A stretch of 33,543 bases of DNA from Lachnospiraceae bacterium (GTDB lineage Bacteria > Bacillota > Clostridia > Lachnospirales > Lachnospiraceae): contig JAFVAO010000068.1 in assembly GCA_017480445.1 (NCBI GenBank), forward strand, positions 1 to 33,543. Reading direction: 5' to 3'. Numbering within the stretch: the first letter of the stretch is position 1; the number at the start of each line of letters is the position of its first letter. The position numbers and the translations under genes were made by a program. The notes beneath the pieces were generated by a model. That model made no database searches. It saw only the letters and a program-made list of their open reading frames with translations, and was not told the origin of the DNA. Shown here piece after piece: positions 1-10,400 of the stretch.

Positions 1-3
1 TGG

Positions 4-130
4 GCATATTGTATATTCCATAAGCAGGCGCTTGGAAAACGCCGGCACTTAGATCGCGTACTTTGCGATCTTAGTACCGCTGCGTTTTACATGCAGCGAG
101 AGCGTGCCTGCGATGGCATATACAATGTGC
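4..130 (+). ncRNA. candidate structured RNA (or MITE-like palindromic element)
   Basis: No convincing ORF covers this stretch, but it folds extensively by eye. An outer stem pairs 4-16 with 118-130 (13 bp, one U-G wobble) and continues as 18-21 with 113-116. Next, 24-29 (GCAGGC) pairs with 106-111 (GCCTGC). Inside are a hairpin at 44-78 (14 positions, two mismatches, loop 58-64), a hairpin at 79-97 (GCTGC/GCAGC), and a possible GGCG/CGCC hairpin at 27-43 that competes with the inner stem. The wobbles (7-127, 30-105) pair only in a + strand transcript and become A-C mismatches on the other strand, which favours + orientation. It lies about 70 nt upstream of the CPBP gene, so it could be a leader or cis-regulatory RNA. 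It matches no riboswitch class I recognise. The terminal inverted arms would equally suit a miniature mobile element; the window starts too close to see a target-site duplication. Confidence 0.4.
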
Positions 131-200
131 ACAATGACACTTGCTGAAACAAGGAGTTTCGCAATTACCTAAAAACTTCATAAACGAAAAAGGAGACCTT

Positions 201-1121
201 ATGGATACAGAAATCAAACAAGAAAATACAAATAAAAGCATAGGCAAACGCATTGGCTACTTTTTTCTGGGGCTGCTGCCATGGCTCACGGCACTGCTTT
301 TGCAGATCATCGTGCCGGTCTTTTTCGTCCTGATCGATTCCGTTTTGTTCGGAATACGACTGGCCAACCAACAGATTATGCCCGGCACCCCGGAATATCG
401 CCAGGCAATATTAGACTACTCCAGAAATCTTGCCACCAGCCCGGTGGTTTTCTATGCCACCTTCGGCATGTATATCTCTTATGTGCTGATATTCGGCATC
501 TGGTACTACTTTCAGTACTGCCGCAAGAAACAGACCGGCAGCTATAAGCAGGTGTTCCGCCCGCACAGATTCATCGCAATTCTCTTTGCCGGCGTCCTGC
601 TGCAGATCGGCATCGACATGGCGTTGGCACTGCTGCTGCCGCTCTTTCCGAAGACAAACGAATTTTATCAGACACTGATGGAGTCCATGCTCACGGATTC
701 TCTGTTCATGGAGATCGCGCTCTGCTTGCTGGCACCGCTCACGGAGGAGATCCTTTTCCGCGGTCTGATCTTCAGAACCCTGCGCAGGGCGATACCCGTT
801 CCGGCGGCCATCATCCTGCAGGCGCTCCTGTTTGGCATATTTCACATGAACATCGTACAGGGAATCTACGCCACCCTCCTCGGTATCTGTTTCGGCTGTC
901 TGGCCTACCGCTACAACTCGGTCATTCCGGGGATCCTGCTGCACATGTCGATCAACTGCTCGAGCTATTTGGTGGGTTTCCTGCTGCCGGATTCCTTAGA
1001 ACAGAACCCGCTCGCGATGATCGCCATCGGAATCGCCGCTCTGATCGCCATTCCGATACTGCTGTATATCGCCTGCAAAAATGTCAAACAGATTGACATA
1101 CCCTCTGCTCAAACCGTATAA
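201..1121 (+). CDS. CPBP family intramembrane glutamic-type metalloprotease (Abi/Rce1-like)
   Basis: A 306-residue polytopic membrane protein with the three CPBP (PF02517) motifs: EEILFR at about residue 182, the FxxxH motif FGIFH near 210, and HMSIN near 248. These residues form the putative catalytic site within the membrane. Roughly eight hydrophobic segments are visible, starting with one around residues 20-45 (FFLGLLPWLTALLL). The ATG at 201 is preceded by AAGGAG ending 5-6 nt upstream, so it is preferred over the in-frame TTG at 141, which overlaps a small hairpin. Family members process prenylated proteins, peptide pheromones or bacteriocins, or give immunity to them; the substrate here cannot be told. 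It is followed after 42 nt by the HD-GYP gene on the same strand, so the two may be cotranscribed. Family assignment is firm; role is unknown. Confidence 0.93.
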   Translation: MDTEIKQENTNKSIGKRIGYFFLGLLPWLTALLLQIIVPVFFVLIDSVLFGIRLANQQIMPGTPEYRQAILDYSRNLATSPVVFYATFGMYISYVLIFGIWYYFQYCRKKQTGSYKQVFRPHRFIAILFAGVLLQIGIDMALALLLPLFPKTNEFYQTLMESMLTDSLFMEIALCLLAPLTEEILFRGLIFRTLRRAIPVPAAIILQALLFGIFHMNIVQGIYATLLGICFGCLAYRYNSVIPGILLHMSINCSSYLVGFLLPDSLEQNPLAMIAIGIAALIAIPILLYIACKNVKQIDIPSAQTV

Positions 1122-1163
1122 TAAGGGGGAGGGATTGGGCAACGATATAAGAGGAGATCGCTT

Positions 1164-2249
1164 ATGAAACGCTTGACTACGCTACAGCTCCTCCCCGGCA
1201 TGACCATCGCCGAGGATGTGCTGAGCTTCGACCGACAATTGATCATGCGCAAGGGTACCGTGCTGAACGATAATCTGATCACGAAACTGGATCTGTACAA
1301 CGTCATCACGGTCTTTGTGGAGGATAGCATAGCGCCGGCTCCCTCTGCCAAAGAGATTGCCGACGAGCCACCCGTCTCCTATACGGAAAGAGTACAGAAT
1401 ACAGCGTCTTTCAGGCAATTTAAAGAAGACTATTCCCTCAACGTAGATACGTTCAAAAACGCGATGAACAACGTGGTGGAGCGCAACCTGGATCTGGATG
1501 TGGACGCGCTCCTCTCAGATACATTGACCATGATCAACAAGGCGGATAAATGGCCGGGCATTCTGGACATGCTGCAGAATATGCAGGCCTTTGATGACTC
1601 CACCTTTACCCATTCGCTGAATGTGGCGCTGATCTGCAACGTGCTCGCCCGCTGGCTGAAGCTCACGCCGGATCAGATCGAGATGGCTACCGCCTGCGGT
1701 CTGTTCCACGACATCGGCAAGCTCAAGATCCCGCACGCCATCATCACGAAGCCCGGGAAATTAGATGCACATGAATATGCGCAGATCCAGAAGCACCCGA
1801 TCCTGGGGTATCAGCTTCTGCAGAAACAGAATGTCGACGATCATATCCGCAATGCGGCGCTGATGCATCATGAGCGCTACGACGGCGGCGGATATCCCAT
1901 GCGGATCTCCGGCAAGCAGATCGACCCCTATGCCCGTATCGTGGCCATTGCCGATGTGTACGACGCGATGACCGCCGCCCGGGTATACCGCGGTCCCTTA
2001 TGCCCGTTCCGCGTGATCGAAATTTTTGAGCAGGAGGGGTTCCAGAAATATGATGTGGAATACCTGCTCACGTTCCTCGAGAACGTGGTGAACACCTACC
2101 TGCAGTGTGACTGTAAATTGAGCGATGGGCGGAAAGCCAAGATCATCTTCATCAACAAGGACAAACTTTCCCGCCCCACGGTACAATGCGGCAGCGAATA
2201 CATCAAGCTGGCGGATCATCCCGATCTGACCATTGAGGAGCTGCTGTAG
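1164..2249 (+). CDS. HD-GYP domain protein, probable cyclic-di-GMP phosphodiesterase
   Basis: 361 residues, start supported by AGAGGAGA about 7 nt upstream. Residues 1-60 form the short N-terminal domain common in clostridial HD-GYP proteins (L-PGM-AEDV, then a KGTVLNDNLITKL stretch). The C-terminal half is an HD-GYP domain: HSLNVAL, HDIGK near residue 181, HHERYDGGGYP near 234-244 with the diagnostic GYP, then ADVYDAMTAARVYR. All expected metal-binding His/Asp residues appear intact, so hydrolysis of c-di-GMP (to pGpG or GMP) in the cytoplasm is likely. No transmembrane, receiver or PAS domain is present, so the input signal is not evident. It ends in TAG (2247-2249), which matters for interpreting the TAG inside the GH28 gene. 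The next gene on the strand is the pectinesterase, about 100 nt downstream. Confidence 0.93.
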   Translation: MKRLTTLQLLPGMTIAEDVLSFDRQLIMRKGTVLNDNLITKLDLYNVITVFVEDSIAPAPSAKEIADEPPVSYTERVQNTASFRQFKEDYSLNVDTFKNAMNNVVERNLDLDVDALLSDTLTMINKADKWPGILDMLQNMQAFDDSTFTHSLNVALICNVLARWLKLTPDQIEMATACGLFHDIGKLKIPHAIITKPGKLDAHEYAQIQKHPILGYQLLQKQNVDDHIRNAALMHHERYDGGGYPMRISGKQIDPYARIVAIADVYDAMTAARVYRGPLCPFRVIEIFEQEGFQKYDVEYLLTFLENVVNTYLQCDCKLSDGRKAKIIFINKDKLSRPTVQCGSEYIKLADHPDLTIEELL

Positions 2250-2346
2250 CTGCTGTCGAAATATTCTGATCAAAATAAAATGGTCAAAAATTGAAATATC
2301 CCAAAATATGAGAACAAAGAATAAGACTGATACGATGGAGACTCCT

Positions 2347-3435
2347 ATGAAAGATCCGCTCAACCCCATACAAATTTATATCAATCGCAATGACGCGCCC
2401 GCGGACGCCCTGTCCTGTTCCACTGTGACAGAGGCTCTTGAGGCGCTTTTTGCTTATGATTCGGTTGATCCGGAAACTGTAGACATTCTCTCCGCCGTTC
2501 CGGAAAAAAGCTTTCCCGCGCCGGATTATAATATAACGCCTGCTATTTTTTATATCGGAGCCGGTGTTTACCGGGAAAAACTCGTCATCTCCAGACCAAA
2601 ACTCACCATGATCGGTGAACCCGGGCAGACCGTGATCGTATTCGGGCAGGGCGCCTTTGAGATCATGGAGGACGGTGAGAAAAGAGGTACCTTCCGCACC
2701 GCTTCCGTGCGGATCGATGCGCCGGATTTCACCGCAAAAGACATCACCTTTCAAAATGATGCCGGCTTCGGTCATACCGTCGGGCAGGCTCTGGCACTGT
2801 ATGTCGACGCGGACCGGTGCTGTTTTGAGCGCTGCCGTTTTCTCGGCAGTCAGGATACCCTGTTTACCGCTCCACTCCCCTTCAAGGAGGCAAAACCCGG
2901 CGGATTTAGGGGTCCCGGAGAGAATAAGCCCCGCGTCATGGGGCGCCATCTCTACAGAGACTGCTATATTCAGGGAGACGTCGACTTCATTTTCGGAAGC
3001 GCCACGGCATGGTTTGAAAACTGCGAGATCTTTTCCAAGATGCCCGGAGACCGCAAGCCACCCGAGAGTCCGGACGATCATCCCATCTACAGCTATGTGA
3101 CCGCTGCTTCCACCTATGAAAATGTGAAATACGGTTATGTCTTCCACAACTGCCGGCTGACGAGCGACTGTCCGCCCCACACCGTATATCTCGGAAGGCC
3201 GTGGAGAGAATATGCCAAAACCGTCTTTTTGCAGTGCGAGATGGGCGAACACATTCACCCTCTCGGCTGGGGCGACTGGAACAAGGATCATGATCACTTC
3301 TTCTACGCGGAATATAAATCCTACGGTCCCGGTGCCGCTGTCTCCGAGCGCGCGGATTTCTCCCATCAGCTGACGGACGAAGAGGCTTCTGTATACACGA
3401 TGGAGAATGTGCTGGAAGGGTGGCGGATGGATTGA
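2347..3435 (+). CDS. pectinesterase (pectin methylesterase, CE8), cytoplasmic form
   Basis: A 362-residue right-handed beta-helix enzyme that demethylates polygalacturonate, releasing methanol. CE8 hallmarks are present in order: GTFRTASVRI and DITFQNDAG; QALALYVDADRC followed by GSQDTLF (first catalytic Asp, transition-state Gln); DVDFIFGSATAWFENC (second Asp); and YLGRPWREYAKTVF with GWGDWN. ATG 2347 is chosen because GGAG at 2337-2340 sits 6 nt upstream; earlier in-frame ATGs (2233 inside the HD-GYP gene, 2308, 2335) lack good sites. No signal peptide follows this start, so the enzyme probably acts in the cytoplasm on imported methylated oligogalacturonides, as in other Lachnospiraceae. 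Its stop lies 3 nt from the stop of the convergent Uma2 gene. No clear promoter was found in 2250-2346, so cotranscription with the HD-GYP gene is possible. Confidence 0.95.
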   Translation: MKDPLNPIQIYINRNDAPADALSCSTVTEALEALFAYDSVDPETVDILSAVPEKSFPAPDYNITPAIFYIGAGVYREKLVISRPKLTMIGEPGQTVIVFGQGAFEIMEDGEKRGTFRTASVRIDAPDFTAKDITFQNDAGFGHTVGQALALYVDADRCCFERCRFLGSQDTLFTAPLPFKEAKPGGFRGPGENKPRVMGRHLYRDCYIQGDVDFIFGSATAWFENCEIFSKMPGDRKPPESPDDHPIYSYVTAASTYENVKYGYVFHNCRLTSDCPPHTVYLGRPWREYAKTVFLQCEMGEHIHPLGWGDWNKDHDHFFYAEYKSYGPGAAVSERADFSHQLTDEEASVYTMENVLEGWRMD

Positions 3436-3438
3436 CAT

Positions 3439-4119
3439 TCACTTCTTCTCATATAGGAAACGCACCGATTCATAGATTTGTGCAAAATCCACTTCACATT
3501 CTCCGCTCCATATCCCCACCGGGACTTTGTCTGTGAAAGCATACTCCACCGGCTCCGGACAGACTTGACCCTCCTGTCCTTCAAAGCGATACACTAAAAG
3601 CTTTTTATCCTCGGGAAAGATGATCCAGTACTCCCGCACCCCCGATTCAAAATATTTTTGCCGTTTAATGACCGCATCCATCCGCCAATTACCCGGAGAC
3701 GCTATCTCCACCACAAAATCAGGCGCACCGGACAACCTCTCTGGGCGCAGCTTATCCCGATCACACACCACCAATATATCCGGCTGGACACAGGTCTTGT
3801 TATCGTTGAAAAGCTGCACGTCAAAGGGTGCTATCAGCGTAACGCATGGACCGCCATTCTCTTCTACAAACGCCTCAAAGCACCACGCGATCTTTAAAAT
3901 AAGCCTCTGATGCAGTCCTGTCGGTGCCGCCATGTCATAAAACACGCCGTCGATCAGCTCCACTCTGGTCCCCTCCGGCAGCGCCAGATAATCCTCCAGC
4001 GTCTTGTCCCCACTATCATACCGATACGCCAATGCAGGTTCCATAACCGCATTTTTATTCTTCTTGTTCAGCACTTCATCGAGTTCATAAACGTAGCTTT
4101 CCTCCATATTCTGATCCAT
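3439..4119 (-). CDS. Uma2 family (DUF820) PD-(D/E)XK nuclease-like protein
   Basis: 226 residues with the Uma2/DUF820 fold signature: RVELIDGVFYDMAAP around residue 52, then VQPDILVVCD, VVEIASPGN and IKRQKYFESGVREYWII. Together these supply the D, E and K of a restriction-endonuclease-like core. The family is widespread in Cyanobacteria, Chloroflexi and Firmicutes, often multicopy, and its biological function is not established; mobility or defence links are guesses. The first ATG (4119) overlaps the only Shine-Dalgarno-like sequence (AAGGATGG), so the ATG at 4107 (MEESYVYEL) may be the real start. The gene appears monocistronic, with its own promoter at 4241-4269 and a leader of about 110 nt, and converges on the pectinesterase. 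Confidence 0.88.
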   Translation of the reverse strand: MDQNMEESYVYELDEVLNKKNKNAVMEPALAYRYDSGDKTLEDYLALPEGTRVELIDGVFYDMAAPTGLHQRLILKIAWCFEAFVEENGGPCVTLIAPFDVQLFNDNKTCVQPDILVVCDRDKLRPERLSGAPDFVVEIASPGNWRMDAVIKRQKYFESGVREYWIIFPEDKKLLVYRFEGQEGQVCPEPVEYAFTDKVPVGIWSGECEVDFAQIYESVRFLYEKK

Positions 4120-4240
4120 CCTTTCTCAAACTGTCCCTCCATTACTGACAAAGCATTCTGTTCTATATTACTATTTGGAAATATTACCGACTCGGTTGAA
4201 TATGCACTTAAGAATAAATCGTTTTGATTTATGATTTTAA

Positions 4241-4269
4241 ATTATATCGTAATCTATGTTCTCAATCAA
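4241..4269 (-). promoter_or_regulatory. sigma-A type promoter for the Uma2 gene
   Basis: On the - strand, TTGATT (4269-4264) and a perfect TATAAT (4246-4241) are separated by exactly 17 nt. The surrounding region 4140-4350 is AT-rich and otherwise empty. Transcription would start near 4233 and run through a leader of about 110-125 nt into the gene starting at 4119/4107. Seen directly; activity is inferred from match to consensus. Confidence 0.7.
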
Positions 4270-4350
4270 GTATTTTTTTGATAAAAAAGTACTGAAAATG
4301 CGGAGCATGTTTTCTGTAAATTTCCACAATTATACTCCGTAACATACAGT

Positions 4351-4397
4351 ACGGCACCCGGTCGGAAAATCTTTCCAACCGGATGCCGTTTTCTTTT
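4351..4397 (+). terminator. strong hairpin terminator, possibly bidirectional
   Basis: An 18-bp inverted repeat (arms 4351-4368 and 4372-4389, 3-nt loop) starting ACGGCA and ending TGCCGT. The T-rich tract TTTTCTTTT (4389-4397) follows on the + strand. In a - strand transcript the three non-Watson-Crick positions become G-U pairs, so the hairpin is fully paired there, but no T tract follows in that direction. It lies 45 nt beyond the stop of the giant surface-protein gene and so probably ends that transcript while also blocking antisense transcription into it. A small hairpin (ACGG-TTTT-ACCGT, about 4413-4425) lies between. Nothing else was recognised in 4270-4433. Confidence 0.7.
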
Positions 4398-4433
4398 GTC
4401 TGTGTCGTCTTTACGGTTTTACCGTTTCATTTT

Positions 4434-7400
4434 CTATTTCAGCTTGCCGCTTTCCGCGTCATACACGCCGCCCCAGCTGTTTTTCACATCCGATGCCGCG
4501 ATCTTGAACTTCACAGCCCTGATGCCGCTGTATCCGTTTATTCCCCGGATCAGCACATACGCCGTTCCCTTGTCTACGTTGTTGTAGTATCCAAGGATCT
4601 CATACTGCCCGGGCTGCTTAGCGCCTGCCGCGTCTTGTGCCGTCTCGTGCAGCGTGATCGTCTCCTTACCGGCCTTCATGGTGACATCAAGCCAGGGATT
4701 CGATGTGCCGGCTCCGCCCGTGATGCCGTTTTCGGTCAGCCATGCTTTGTCATGGGGCTCGATGGCACTGCCCGTATACGCGCATGCCTTGCCGCCGCCT
4801 ACCACTGCCTTCGCCTTGCTGATGTCGGGTGTCACCTTCGTGTCGATGATGCGGTAGCTTCCCGTCACGGTCCCCTCAAAGTTCGCGCCGGTACCGGTGA
4901 TCTTCACTTTCACAACGCTTTTCGGAGCAGGTACATACGGGTCGCCTGAGGTATTATCTAAAATCTCGTCAACGGTTATCGTATAATCCTTCCCCGCCTT
5001 CAGTTTCATATCACGATAGTTTCCGTCCGTGAAGGTGATCTTCGTGCTCTTGTAGGCATTTGCTTTCTTGTTGTACGCCTTATCCGCCACAGTCAGCACC
5101 AGATCGTTCAGGTTACACTTCGTGATCGTAAAGGTCTTTGTGATACCGGTCTTTTCAGCCGTCTGGTAGTTGCCTTTCCCCTTGACGATGATCTGAGGCG
5201 CCTTGGATCTGCCCTTCGTATCCGTCTCGTTCTTTCCGGCTACCGCCTTGTTGTTCTTGTAGGTTACGGCGTAGTCCGTTCCCGCTTTCAGGGTCCTGCC
5301 GTTCACTACCACCTTCACCTCGGGTTTGATCGCCAGACCGGTGTAGGATGTCTTGTAATCTCCGTTTTCATCGGCATACTTGAAGGACACATCTGATGCC
5401 TCGATGGTGTATTTGCCGGTGATCTTGAAGGTCTTCTTTAACTGTCCGGTGAAGCCTGTCGCAGCGGATCCCGAACCGCTTCCCAAACCGTCTCCCGCGC
5501 CGTCCGCATCTGCTGTTCCGGTGTAGATCACGGTCGCGACACCGATCTCGGTGTTGTTCACATAGGTCACGATGCAGTCTGCATCTGCCGCATCCGGATC
5601 ACCCTCCGCCGCTACTTTAAGTTCCACGCCGTTATATTTGAGCACCGCATTCTGCTTTACTTCCTGCACTTCTCCGTCAGCGTCTTTGCCAAGGTAGGGC
5701 AGGCTTGCCTTGAAGCCGGTGAGCTTCACGCTGCTCATGGGTACCAGCTCCGTGACGGTGAGGGTCGCGATCTGAACTGCTTTCGTCCCGTCACCCACGG
5801 TAAAGTTTCCGCTCGCGCCAGCTGAGATTACCACCGCATACTCGCCCGGCTTGTCACAGAGACTTCCGCTCGCGTTGCTTCCACTGCCGTTTGCGCTGTT
5901 TCCTTCTCCGTCATCATCCACCCATGTGAAGGTGATATCCTTCGCGCTGTACTTGATCTTCGTATCCTGCCAGCCGGTCTCCGCTCCACTGTACATCAGA
6001 ACAGGTTTCAACTGATTCTTCTTGCCCGCCTTGTACGCGACGGTCAGATCATCCGCTGTGAGCTTATCAAGCGGCATGGGAACGATCTCAAAGTACACGG
6101 TCTCGCTTCCGCTGTAGCTTCCCTTTAACTTGATCACGATCTGCGGTTTCTTCTTGTTGTCCGAAATTCCTGTGGAAACATTCTTATTGTTTTTGTAGCT
6201 TAAGGTATAATCCGTCTTCTCCGCAAGGAGCTTATGTCCCTTGTACACATGGATCGAAGGCTTGACGGCATTTCCGGTGTAGTAATAGGATTTTTGTAGT
6301 CCGCCGACCCAGATGGGCTGGTCAACAGTGATCTTTCCTTCCTCCTTCGCCTCTTCCAGAAGGGTACTGATCACGCCCGGATCGATGGGATTGCCGTTCT
6401 CATCCGTCTCCTCGATCTCGGACTCCAGCACGGTAATCACGCACTGCGCCTGCACCTTGCCGTCGCCATTGCCGCTGCCGTCGCTGCCCGATGCACCGCT
6501 GCCCGATGCACTCGCCGCACCGTTCGCCGTCACGATAACCACAGCCTTGCCGGCATGCACCGCCGTCACTTTTCCGTTTGCGTCCACGCGCACTGCGGTA
6601 CTGTCCCCGCTTGCGCTGTCCACCGTCCAGCTTAAGGACTTATCCGTAGCGTTCGCGGGAGACACGGTCGCGGAAAGCTTTAAGGACTCGCCGGGATAGA
6701 GCTCCGCAGCAGTCTGATTTAACACCACGCCGGTGACCGCAATTTCTGTCGGCTCAGGATCAGGCTCGGGATCGGGTCCCGGTCCGGGCTCTTCTCCGCC
6801 CTGCTTCGAGTTGATCGTGATCCGGATCCTGCCCTTCACGCCGTTCTTTGTCATCGCAGTCACCATGACGGTCACGGAGGTTCCGTCAGCACTGTTCAGC
6901 CAGTTCGGCGCCTTTATGCTTGCCGTGCCGTCGCCGTTATCCGTCAGCGAGACATAATGTGCATGCTCGCCGGACGTCGACCACGTGATCCGGTCATAGC
7001 CCGTCTTGAAGGTCGTATTTTCCGGAAGCAGCGTAGCGGTAAGAGTTGTCGTCTCGTCCAGCGCAAGCGTTGTCTTGCCCGCGGTCACGGTCACTCCCGT
7101 GGGCATCGGGTCAAGCTCCTTCACCGTGATCGTGAAGTCCTTATAGGCCGAATTGCCGTCGCCGTCCGTAAAGGTCGCCCGCACCTTCGCGCTGCCCGCG
7201 GCCTGTGCCGTGATGCCGATGGTGGAGGTCTGACCGGAAAGCCCGCTCGATGTGCCGAGGGTCAGGACCTTCGTCCCCGTCACGCGCGGGAAGCTTGTGT
7301 AAATGCTCCATGACACGGAGGCACCTTCCATGTTGAAGCCCTTGGTGTTATCCACAGTCAGGGTCAGAGTCGCCGCCGAAGGATAATCCGTGCTTATTTC

Positions 7401-10400
7401 AGAAGATTCCCCTCCGGTATAGATTGTCGCATGATCCGCCGTCACGGTAAGGTCGGTATCCGCAAGGGAGATCAGCTTTCCATTCTTAAAGGATACAAGC
7501 GTACCGTTCTCGTCCGGAAGTATCACTGTCTCCGTGGCGCCAAGGAGCGTTTCCTTCGTTGTATCCGTATAATAGGTCGCAGGCGTCGCAGAATGATCCG
7601 CATACCATAAAAGCCTGCCGTCCTTCTCATCCTGATCATCGAAATAGAAGCCGTCATTTGTAGAGCCCTTTACATAACCCTTTGCCAGCACCCCGTTCGT
7701 ATAGGCAAAGTATTGTTTTCCTCCGATCGTTTTAACATTCGTGGTCTTCGGCACGTTGCCGTCAGAAGAATCGGAAGCCAAAAGCACCGGCTCACTGCCC
7801 GATACCGTCATTGCGGCATGTACGCTATCGTTGAAAAAGCCGTATACGGCACTGCCCGACAAGATCTGCGGATCGGTGATCTCCTGCCGCTCGCCCAGAC
7901 CATACGTATTGAAATAATAAATGTAATACTTCGTCACACCGCCCGCTGTCTCGCTGTCCACATAGGCGGTATCACGCACATAGGTACCGTTTTCATCCAG
8001 GAGATAATAATTGCTCCCCGCCTCCTGCACAACATACTTTCCGGAAGCTGCCTTTACGGGCTCTCCTTCCTTATAGAACACAAGCTTTCCGCCAACCATC
8101 TTAAAGCCAGTGCCGTACTCGATATCAATGAGGTCAAGCACATTGTACTTACCGTAGGTATCGTAGCTCCTCGATAGTGTATCGCCATTCGCATCCGTTA
8201 CCGTGGCAAAGACTGCGGCTTCCAGCTCGCTCCTTGTGCCGGGATAATAGATCTTGCCGTCATATTTCTCAACATACTGTATAACATCATTCCCTTCCTG
8301 CTCATAAGCAAGCTGATAATCCGGATCAGTGTTATCCTTCCTGTTAAACAGCCCTCTCAAATTCAGTCCGCTGAGATCCTTTATGGTCTCCGGCAGATAA
8401 AGCTCCTTGATATATGTATCGTTGTGATCGATGCTCATTCCGCTGAAGGCCGAGTATCCTTCGGTCATGGTTATCGCCGTCACGCCATAGGGTATGATGA
8501 GGGTGCTGATGCCCCCCTCCACGGCTTCTCCGCCATATTTGACCGCACCCTTATAGCCATCGTTGAATGCCCCGTCCTTGATCGTCCTTACTGAGGCGGG
8601 CAGATTCACCGCTTCCAGTGCAGTATAAGCAAAAGCATCTTTTCCGATGATCTCCACATTCTCACCGATGGTCAGCTTCTTAAGAGAACTGCAGCCGTAG
8701 AATGTTCTGGTCGTTATCTCGGTGAGTCCGCTTCCGATCACCACCTCCTCCAGCGAGGTACAGCCCTGAAAGGCTCCATTGTAGTTGCTGTCAATGACCG
8801 TGACACTGTCCGGGATATAGAGCGATGTGAGCGCGGTATTGTTCAAAAATGCCTCGCCGCCAATGGTGTGCAGCGAATCCGGCAATACATATCCCTTAAC
8901 CGTCGCATTTCGCTCAAAAGCGTATCTTCCTATCGTGACAAGCGTCTTCGGAAGCTCCACCTTTTCCATAGCAAGGGCGCCCCGAAATGCGTTGTCACCT
9001 ATGGTCACCGCCGAGGAAATGTCAAGCTTTGTGAGCTTCGCACCTCTGAATGTGTTTTCCTTTATCTCAGTAAGGTATGGGAATACCGCCGTTGTCATAT
9101 TGTTGCAGCCTTCAAACGCAGAGCTTCCCATCACAGTCAGGGAAGGGGCGGTAAAGCCGGTAATCGCCGTACCGTTAAATGCGGAATTACCAATAGAGAG
9201 AAGGCTGTCGACACGATAGCTTCCCCCAAGCGCCTTGCATTCACTAAACGCATAATTACCGATGCGCAGAACACCCGCAAAATCGTAGTTATTACCGGAA
9301 GCATTCTTGATCGATGCCAATCCACCCCGATTGGTGAACATATATCCGGGTATCGTATCAAGAGAGTCCGTCTTGATCACCACACTTGTAAGTCTCCGGT
9401 CATAAGATTTTCCTGTGAAGCAGTTTGTTCCTATGTTCCGAACGGTGGACGGTATCGTGAGTGTCGCAAGATCTGCCTCAGAAAACGCACCGTTTCCTAT
9501 GGTCTCAAGACCCTCCGGCAGGTTGATCTCGAAGGGATTATTCTTCGTATAAGTAACGATTTCATTGCTGTTGCTGTCATAGCTGATCGATTGTCCGTTT
9601 GCTGATCCTGCACTGGAAAAAGCATTGTTTCCTATGGCTTTTAAGCTGCTCTCATCCCCGATCGCAACTTTTTCCAAAACGGTCATATTGTAGAAGGCAT
9701 TCGCACCGATCTCCGTGACGGAAGCCGGGATATAGATCTCCTTCATGGTATCTCTCAGATGATAGTCGCTCCCGCTTTGATCAAAGGCAGAATTTCCAAT
9801 CCTACTCACCGTGACCGCCGGGCCTGAAGCGCTTCCAAGCCTTAAGTCTCTAAGGTCGATGGTATCGTCCGAATGAAGGCTTGTAAAACCTGTTACAATA
9901 TAGTTCCCATCCGAAAGCTGATTCGCCTTGTATATGCTGCCGTCAGCAGAATAGAGTGAGACCTCATTCCCGCTGTCATATACCGTGATGTTGAAGGTCG
10001 CGGTATATTCCCCTCCCTCCACGGACAGGGTGACCGTGGCGGTGCCCGCTTTCACGACGGTCAGATGCACATAATCATTGGTGTTTTGACCGGATTCCAC
10101 TTCCATCGTCACCGCATCCCCGGAAATACTCCATTGGATGTCCGGTGTCGGAGCAAGCTTAGCCGTGTCATATCCGGAATTTCCCTCCACATAGAAATAT
10201 GCGGACAGATTATTTCTGTTGTAGTTTTCCTGATCCGCCAGATCGATCGTGACATCAAGCGTTCCGCCGTTTCCGACCACACCGAAGGCATAATCCATAT
10301 TTCCCGCCTTGAAATCCGTGATCACATAGCCGGCGGCAGAGCTTGTAAGCGTGAGCTTTTCGTCGTTGCCGCCGCCGAAGTAATCATAGGCGCCTCCCTC

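Noticed and set aside
4-130. Known cyclic-di-GMP riboswitch, suggested by the HD-GYP gene nearby
   Set aside because: The conserved GEMM core and tetraloop-receptor sequences could not be found, and the adjacent gene is the CPBP protease.
141-200. 20-residue N-terminal extension of the CPBP protein from a TTG start
   Set aside because: The ATG at 201 has a much better ribosome site, and the upstream segment contains a small hairpin (about 142-164).
2284-3438. Long ORF antisense to the pectinesterase (384 codons)
   Set aside because: It mirrors a gene with complete CE8 motifs, has no ribosome site or recognisable domain, and arises from codon bias.
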